Program-made: the position numbers and the translations under genes
DNA from: Lineus longissimus
Lineage: Eukaryota; Nemertea; Pilidiophora; Heteronemertea; Lineidae
Assembly (NCBI RefSeq): GCF_910592395.1
Contig: NC_088326.1
Span: 7,631,001-7,695,000 of the forward strand
Length of the DNA: 64,000 nt
Direction of reading: 5' to 3'
Part shown: positions 58,340 through 64,000 of the stretch, piece after piece
How the letters are laid out: each line of letters opens with the position of its first letter
Numbering within the stretch: the stretch's first letter is position 1
Notes under the pieces: model-generated
Databases searched by the model: none
The model's input: the letters and a program-made list of their open reading frames with translations, nothing else
Told to the model about the DNA's origin: nothing

Positions 58340-59395
58340 AATGGCAAGCGGAGTGTCCAGTAATTAAAAAAAAACTAGATTTATTCAAAAAACCTGGTTT
58401 TTTACCTAATAAACTAAGTTTATTTGGAAAAAATATAGGTTTTTTCAAAACAACCTTGTTTTTTCCTAAAAAACCTTGTTTCTTTAATAAGACCAAGTTT
58501 TTTTACCTAACAAACCTTGTTTCTATCCACAAATGTCAAGTTTAACAAATAAACTTGGTTTTATTCCCTAAAATATAAGTTTTTCATCCAGTGGTAATAA
58601 ACTTAGTTTTATAGAAAAGAATCTTGGTTTATTAACAATAACTGGACAAATGGCTAATAAACCTACCTTTTTACGTAAAAAACTTGGTTTTATACAAAAC
58701 AACTTAGTTTTTTGCAATAAAACCTGGTTTTATTGTAAAAATGTAGGTTGTTTTGAATAACTGGACAAACGGCGTGCAAAAACCTACTTTCTATCGAGAA
58801 ACTTGCATTTTCTACCTCGCCCCATGTACACAAATCCGCGATGTTATCGGGACGAGGATGGGCAACCTCGGCACCACGTGGTACTAATGCTGCACTGCAC
58901 TGCACTCTGTAAACTAGTTAGTGAGACCCTAATCTCATCCCAGATAACTCAATGTAGGTAGGATCGAGGTTTGAAAATGTAAGTTTTCTGCCAGTTTTTT
59001 AAAAAAAAACTAGGTTTATTAGTAATAAACTTAGTTTTTTAAAAATAAACTAGGTTGTTTTTGTAATAAACCTTGTTTTATTGAATAAATGGACATTTCT
59101 GTACAGAAACTTATATTTTATACGATTATGTTGTAAAAAACCAAGTTTTTAAGGAAAAAAAACAGTTTTTTTAGTATAAAATGTTAGTTTCTGTTAAAAA
59201 ACCTACATGTACTTTATTAGAAAAGAAAGTAAAAAAAAATGGTTTTATTAAAGAAACTCGGTTTATTAGCTACTAAACAAGGTTGTTTTAAAAAAACCTA
59301 TATTTTTTCCAAATAAACTTAGTTTATTAGGAAAAAACCCAGGTTTTTTAAATAAATCTAGGTTTTTTTAATTACTGGACACTCTGCTTGCCATA
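58340..59395. mobile_element. Fold-back element FB4 (TATGG-type termini, 6-bp target duplication)
   Basis: The left end is AATGGCAAGCGGAGTGTCC (first base changed) and the right end GGACACTCTGCTTGCCATA, flanked by perfect TACACT at 58334-58339 and 59396-59401. The arms (to about 58770, and from about 58970) are made of variants of aaacttggtttttt and aaacctagtttatt. The centre (about 58775-58965) has no recognisable coding content. Confidence 0.92.
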
Positions 59396-59401
59396 TACAC
59401 T

Positions 59402-59950
59402 TATCTGAAACTAATAAATTAATTCTTTCATTTGGAGGAAACTCTGAGTCTGGTTTCTTCAAGACATCAGTGATTAAGCGTTTTATTCTACTAGCACTGC
59501 TTTCACTTTCTTGATCTAACTCTTTTACTTTTCTACTTTCCACAATAAGATCTTCTTTCACTTTTATTTAGCAATTTCTTGGTTAACTTTTCTTTAACTC
59601 TTCATATGCGCCAAGGTCTTCCTCTACAGAGTTTATGAAGTCTCTTTTTAGAATTTCAAGTTTGTTTTTCTAATTTTTATTTGACACATTTTCCCCCGTA
59701 ACAGCCGCAAGGTCATCAGCAGCCTGTGGTAACCCTCTTAATTTCCTCAAAGCATTATCTGTAAAACCTAGTGATTTTAGTAATTCTTCAGAGGCATCTA
59801 TCAACTTATCAATCGGTTGGTTTGAAGTGTTTACATCATCAATTAATGTCTGAGTTTCATGAGCTACTAATTGAGTTTGTCTTATTGGTGCTGGTTGACT
59901 GCTTTCCTTAGGTGGTTTATCAGGTTATTTATCAGGTGCAATTAGTTCTT
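59402..59950 (-). pseudogene. AT-rich decayed coding stretch, unknown family
   Basis: On the minus strand nearly continuous helical sequence can be read with a few stops: TQLVAHETQTLIDDVN, KLIDASEELLKSLGFTDNAL, AADDLAAVTGENVSNKN, KNKLEILKRDFINSVEEDL, and after further stops KVKEDLIVESRKVKELDQES (59561 down). The composition is lysine-, glutamate- and leucine-rich, suggesting coiled coils. It is much more AT-rich than its neighbours. I do not recognise the family. Its right border meets FB4's target duplication, so FB4 may have inserted at its end. Confidence 0.4.
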
Positions 59951-59954
59951 GTAT

Positions 59955-60370
59955 CTTTTTGATTTGACTTAATATTCAAGGTCACAGAGGTCGAATGGTG
60001 TTAATTGGCCGTTTGACTGTAACTATGGCACGATTCTTAACCAATAAAGCTATGAACTGGAAATTTGGTACACATGACTCCCTACATCATGTTACCTCGG
60101 ACGCCGAATTTCAATCTGATCTGAATTTCGACTTGGCCATCAGGAGGCCAAAACTAAAAAAGGTAAAAAGTGCAATAGCTCGCTTATTAGTGACTTGTTT
60201 TCGATGATATTCTTACGGTAGGTACTTCAAGTAACGATACATCACATGTCGTGCCGACTTTGGTTTGACCTATATACTATACATGTAGCATGTTTCTTAA
60301 CCAGGATGAATTCCTAACCACCAAATATGTATGCGGTGAGCACAATGGCCTTTGGCCGTTTCATTTAATT
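59955..60370 (+). repeat. GCTCACC modular repeat, copy R5 (partial)
   Basis: It has gacttaatattcaaggtcac, the phrase gtaactatggcacgattctt, and cttggccatcaggaggccaa. The last is the uninterrupted counterpart of the junction broken in R2 by the 43207-44470 element. It ends near 60370 like R2. Confidence 0.85.
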
Positions 60371-61299
60371 AATGATGACTCGGCTTAGAATTAACCAGTA
60401 TTTTGAGTTAAAGGAATGAGCATGTGTGGCCCTTTCCCTCAGGTCGAGGTTCAATGAGCATATCAGTTATTTCAACAACAAATTAGTTCAAAAAACCTCT
60501 AACTTGGATTTCCTCAATTTGTGAATGGAATTGCCACTTTTCAACCCCTACCCGACGGTCGCAGTTTTCGAAGGATTGTAATGGTTAGGGTCTCAAAATG
60601 ATGCTTATGCTCTCCCCTTATAGCCGAACAGGGCAATTTAAACGCTAATTGAAAAACTCTATCACCAGAAGACATTATATGCACATCTGTTTTTGGCCAA
60701 AACTGCCTCAAGCTTAATGCCTGATCATGTCACTCCGGTAGAAATTGGCAGATGTTATTTTCAGTGCTGTTTAAGATTTTACCAGAGACATAGGCAAGCA
60801 AAATCAAAGTGATCAATTGCAGTGGAAAACAATTACAATGTAAATCTTTTGGGAAAAATATAAATTTTGGCCGAGTTTGTCTGCAGTTGGGCAAAATGGA
60901 TATCCCCATTTTTTGGGGTACGGGCTGCGCAGTCATCCGAAACGATAATTCGATAATTCTGCTGCTCTAGTTGTTGGGGACATTCAGTTTGGGACATTTA
61001 GAGTGGATGAATCATCTGCCTTTTCGGCCGGGTGTTATTTGTTATTTGGTGCAAATTCCCCCGCGTAAATCCGCCATGCGTGCGGGCTAAGGGCAGAAAT
61101 ATCGTAAAGAAGAACCCCATAACCCTTCGAACGTCATTCGATCTACCTCCCAGCCATTGGGTTTGTTGTGGTATGGATCAGTTCTAGAACTGTTGAACTG
61201 TGCCGATAGACTTTGGACAGTTCTGACAATACAATACAATAGAAGGGAAGGGAATGTTCTATCACTTCTCCAACCAACATCACATTTCAATGGTTAACT
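60371..61299. other. Non-coding spacer
   Basis: No gene recognised; short frames only. It ends in the TTAACT target site of FB5 (61294-61299). Confidence 0.5.
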
Positions 61300-62374
61300 T
61301 ATGGCGGTTATATTCGCAATAAATGGAGGTTGCAATTTTTATATGGACGTTACCAATTATATAAGGAGGTTGCAAATTTGGGTGGTTAAATCAAAGACGT
61401 TAGAATTTATGACATTAACAAATTTAAGACGTTAGTAATTATAGACATGGCGATTTACGGAGGTTGTGAATTAGGGTCGTATTGTTAAACAGACGTGGTT
61501 TTATACAGACGTGGTTTAATACAGACGTTGTGTTATACAGTCGTATGTTTAACAGCCGTTGGGTGGCGCTCGTGTCACTCGTGTCGGAAATGAAGGGAGT
61601 AGTTCTTGCATGCTTGGAGAACATGAATGCATTCTCGGATCTGGGTGATAGAATTGAATGAGTCGTCGGTGAAATCAAATTTGCTATTGAACATGAATCT
61701 GAAATTGATGATGCTGTCGATTTTCAATTAGAAAGTGTCGTGCGTGACAGTATTGATTTGTGGAAATGAAACCACAGAAAATATTCCGACCCTTCTTGCT
61801 GAAATTCGCAGAGTATTTCGTGGTATTATCAATGATCAGTAAAGTGACGCCGGTGGGACTGCTGCTGCCCAACCCCCAAGAAATATTTCGCAAGGGCTTA
61901 GCGGTGGAAGACCTCGTTATGATATCCCTAGGAAACAGATGCAATATCTTTTTGGCAAGTGTCCGAAGTATTTCGATAGGCCTAGGCCTATATAACTATG
62001 ATAAGAAGAATAGGCGAGGCCAAAAGCTAGCTCAAAAAAAGAACCAAGAATGCATTCATGTTCTTCAAGCATTCAAGAACTACTCCCTTCATTTTCGACA
62101 CGAGCGCCACCCAACGGCTGTTAAACATACGACTGTATAACACAACGTCTGCATTAAACCACGTCTGTATAAAACCACGTCTGTTTAACAATACGACCCT
62201 AATTCACAACCTACGTAAATCGCCATGTCTATAATTACTAACGTCTTAAATTTGTAAATGTCATAAATTCTAACGTCTTTAATTTAACCACCCAAATTTG
62301 CAACCTCCTTATAAAATTTGTAACGTCCATATAAACATTGCAACCTCCATTAATTGCGGATATAACCGCCCATA
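61300..62374. mobile_element. Fold-back element FB5 (TATGG termini, 6-bp target duplication)
   Basis: The ends are TATGGCGGTTATATTCGC and GCGGATATAACCGCCCATA, flanked by perfect TTAACT at 61294-61299 and 62375-62380. The arms are long (61300-61635 and 62043-62374) and repeat acgt-based units (cagacgtggttttataca, ggaggttgcaa). The inner border carries gagcgccaccc, as in FB2. The centre has a remnant frame (61762 to about 61960) reading NIPTLLAEIRRVFRGI, a stop, then GGRPRYDIPRKQMQYLF. This resembles the linker and start of the helix-turn-helix in integrase-core transposases. Confidence 0.93.
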
Positions 62375-62560
62375 TTAACTTGCCGGAAATGATTACGGGA
62401 TGACAGATAGATCACGGTCATGATCAATTATAAACTGACACACCTGCATCAAAGGGGTCTTTTCCACCGAATACTACATGTACACACTACAAAGTTTTCA
62501 CATGTATTACTTGTAACCTTGTTGTTAAGAAGTACAGAAGGAAACTAATCAAAGTAGATT

Positions 62561-63847
62561 ACTGTAAAATATGTGATAAGCGAACGGCCCACAAAACTGG
62601 TCGAGAGGAAATCATTGCGTATACATGTTCAGGTCCTTTGAAATAGGCCTAGATGACGCTGATGACAAGTGTCGTTTTCATGTGGTTATAGCCTAGGGGT
62701 TATTGGTGGTAGACTTGCATTGCATTGCATTGCATTGCATTGTATTGTGGCGCCATGTCAAAAAGAGCAAACGTTTCATTCATGTTTATCACAAGTTCAA
62801 TCCCATTTTCATCAACCGTCTGGGTAACATTTTGCTGAAAATTGGCCACAAGTTCATCCGCGTTTTCGGGAATAGCCGTAACATTTTTGCATTGTTTCCT
62901 AAAACTGATACCGTTCCTAGAGAGAAAACCAGTTAGCCACCCTCTGGACGCCCTGAAGTTTGTTAATTGTGGCCGATGCTGCCGGTATTCCTGTTGCTGC
63001 TGTTCGGGAAGCACTGCCCACCATGTTCGGAAAGACTGTTCAGCTTTAATCATCATGTCGTCACCCGAGACAGGTACCCCATGTTGTCGCCTTGTTGCCA
63101 TCCATTCACGAACTGACCTGTCAACCTCTGGCCATAAGGCTGAAAAAAAATGTGGACTTTAGAAAAGAACAATTTCAAATTTAAAGTTCCAGGTTCTCAT
63201 GGAAAGAAAATGACATGGAAGATGGCGTTAATTTTCTGTTAAAAGTACAATACAGCACTCACCAATGCCTCTTTTGTCTTTGTCTGCGCCTGTTGACCTG
63301 CCTGCTCGTAGTTTCGCGATGTCTCTCTCGGAGGTCATCCTCTTCGCGGAGCCATCGGCGCATAGTCCCGGAGGGGATGTTATACTCCCTGGCAAACTGG
63401 GCATGAGGCTGCCTGATGTTTTCGTTTTCATAGTCATCGAGCAGAAGGATTTTCTCCGCCAGTGAATACGATCGGTGACGCCGAGCAGGAGCTTGTAAGG
63501 TTTCGACATTTTCATCAACATTATTGATGTCGCCATTATCCGTTGGATGAACGAAATCAGAAAACATTATCAAAATGCCAAAAAAGACAGTGCACATCAT
63601 TTTGGTTTCTTGCTGACGCTTGCGATTGACAATCTTAAATGCACGAGGAGGCCAGCATTAAATCGGTTATTCAATATCATCTAAATTCAAAGTGATATCA
63701 GACATGGATTTTGTGGTACATGTTCATGCTCAATAAATCGTGTCATTAGCGTCATCTAGGCCTATTTCAATGAACCTGCACATGTATACGCAATGATTTC
63801 CTCTCGACCAGTTGGGTGGGCCGTTCGCTTATCGCATATTTTACAGT
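62561..63847 (-). mobile_element. Pogo/Tigger-like deletion derivative
   Basis: The inverted ends are ACTGTAAAATATGTGATAAG (62561 on) and CTTATCGCATATTTTACAGT (ending 63847). Similarity continues inward for over 100 bases (cgaacggcccac, ggaaatcattgcgtatacat, tgacgctaatgacac-like). Only the DNA-binding domains of a transposase lie between. An exact TA duplication is not preserved. Confidence 0.85.
62703..63600 (-). pseudogene. Pogo/Tigger transposase, DNA-binding domains only
   Basis: Exon 1 (63600 down to about 63266) has RRHRSYSLAEKILLLDDYEN and GTMRRWLREED, a psq/CENP-B N-type helix-turn-helix. A one-base shift then leads into KLRAGRSTGADKDKRGI and a GTGAGT donor. Exon 2 (acceptor at about 63140) reads LWPEVDRSVREWMATRRQHG and continues with the second, CENP-B-type helix-turn-helix (ASRGWLTGFLSRNGISFRK). 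It reaches VINMNETFALFDM, where the first catalytic Asp is expected but Asn is present. An attgc pentanucleotide microsatellite follows, and the DDE nuclease is absent. Confidence 0.85.
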
Positions 63848-64000
63848 TTTTTTTAAACACTGATAGCTGTTATTGCTAATTTCCATATTGCTACTACCCA
63901 CCCACTGGATTGGCCTAAGCTCTACCATGGCAACACTCATTACTTATTCATGTGTCTGTACACTAGCGGCACATAGGGGGATAAAAGAACACAACAGGAC
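63848..64000. other. Right edge, non-coding
   Basis: Nothing recognised in the last 150 bases. Confidence 0.5.

Noticed and set aside
58340-59395. CRISPR-like regular repeats of aaacttggtttt
   Set aside because: Spacing is irregular, units are degenerate, and the whole is a mirrored arm structure with 6-bp target duplications in a eukaryotic setting.

Overview
The window looks like a piece of a repeat-rich animal nuclear genome, most likely a marine invertebrate. The reasons are GT-AG split genes, low coding density, frequent short palindromic motifs of the taggccta and catgtaca type, and a mix of eukaryotic mobile elements (CR1-like LINEs, Ty3/Gypsy, DIRS, PIF/Harbinger, MULE, Kolobok, Tc1/mariner, pogo/Tigger, integrase-core transposons). 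The phylum cannot be fixed from sequence reading alone. An echinoderm, a hemichordate or another marine lineage are all possible.

Host-like genes are few, and both clear ones lie on the minus strand. The first is a ten-exon HECT-type ubiquitin ligase with a ubiquitin-interacting motif (23696 down to 15922). It carries an in-frame stop just before the catalytic-cysteine segment. The second is two exons of a prokineticin/astakine-like secreted cysteine-rich protein (58161 down to 57523). Upstream of the HECT gene is a compact row of five small minus-strand ORFs (25848 to 23912); one has a PC4-like single-strand-binding fold.

Layout: 1-3.9 kb, no gene recognised. 4-7.4 kb, a truncated LINE abutting a Gypsy integrase and its 3' LTR. 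7.4-11.5 kb, a decayed MULE. 12-15 kb, a Harbinger fragment and an integrase-core transposase gene split by a fold-back element. 15.9-23.7 kb, the HECT gene, with a Harbinger element in one intron that itself contains a fold-back element. 27.9-32 kb, a second Harbinger with convergent transposase and Myb-like genes, the latter with a giant polyglycine exon. 32.2-36 kb, a decayed DIRS element hit by a Tigger-like MITE. 36.4-38.5 kb, 0.8-kb tandem repeats. 38.8-48 kb, modular dispersed repeats, a mariner remnant, MITEs and a fold-back element. 48.5-50.1 kb, a Kolobok-like element with a THAP exon. 50.2-54.9 kb, a nearly full-length but dead LINE. 55-64 kb, more modular repeats, the prokineticin-like exons, two more fold-back elements and a pogo/Tigger deletion derivative.

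The most striking system is a family of five fold-back elements (12738-13950, 18308-19379, 45105-46710, 58340-59395, 61300-62374). Their termini read TATGG...CCATA, with single-base or indel variants in two left ends, and each copy is flanked by a perfect 6-bp target duplication. Their long inverted arms are built from degenerate short motifs that differ completely from copy to copy. The centre of one copy still encodes a piece resembling the N-terminus of integrase-core transposases, which suggests the source of mobilisation.
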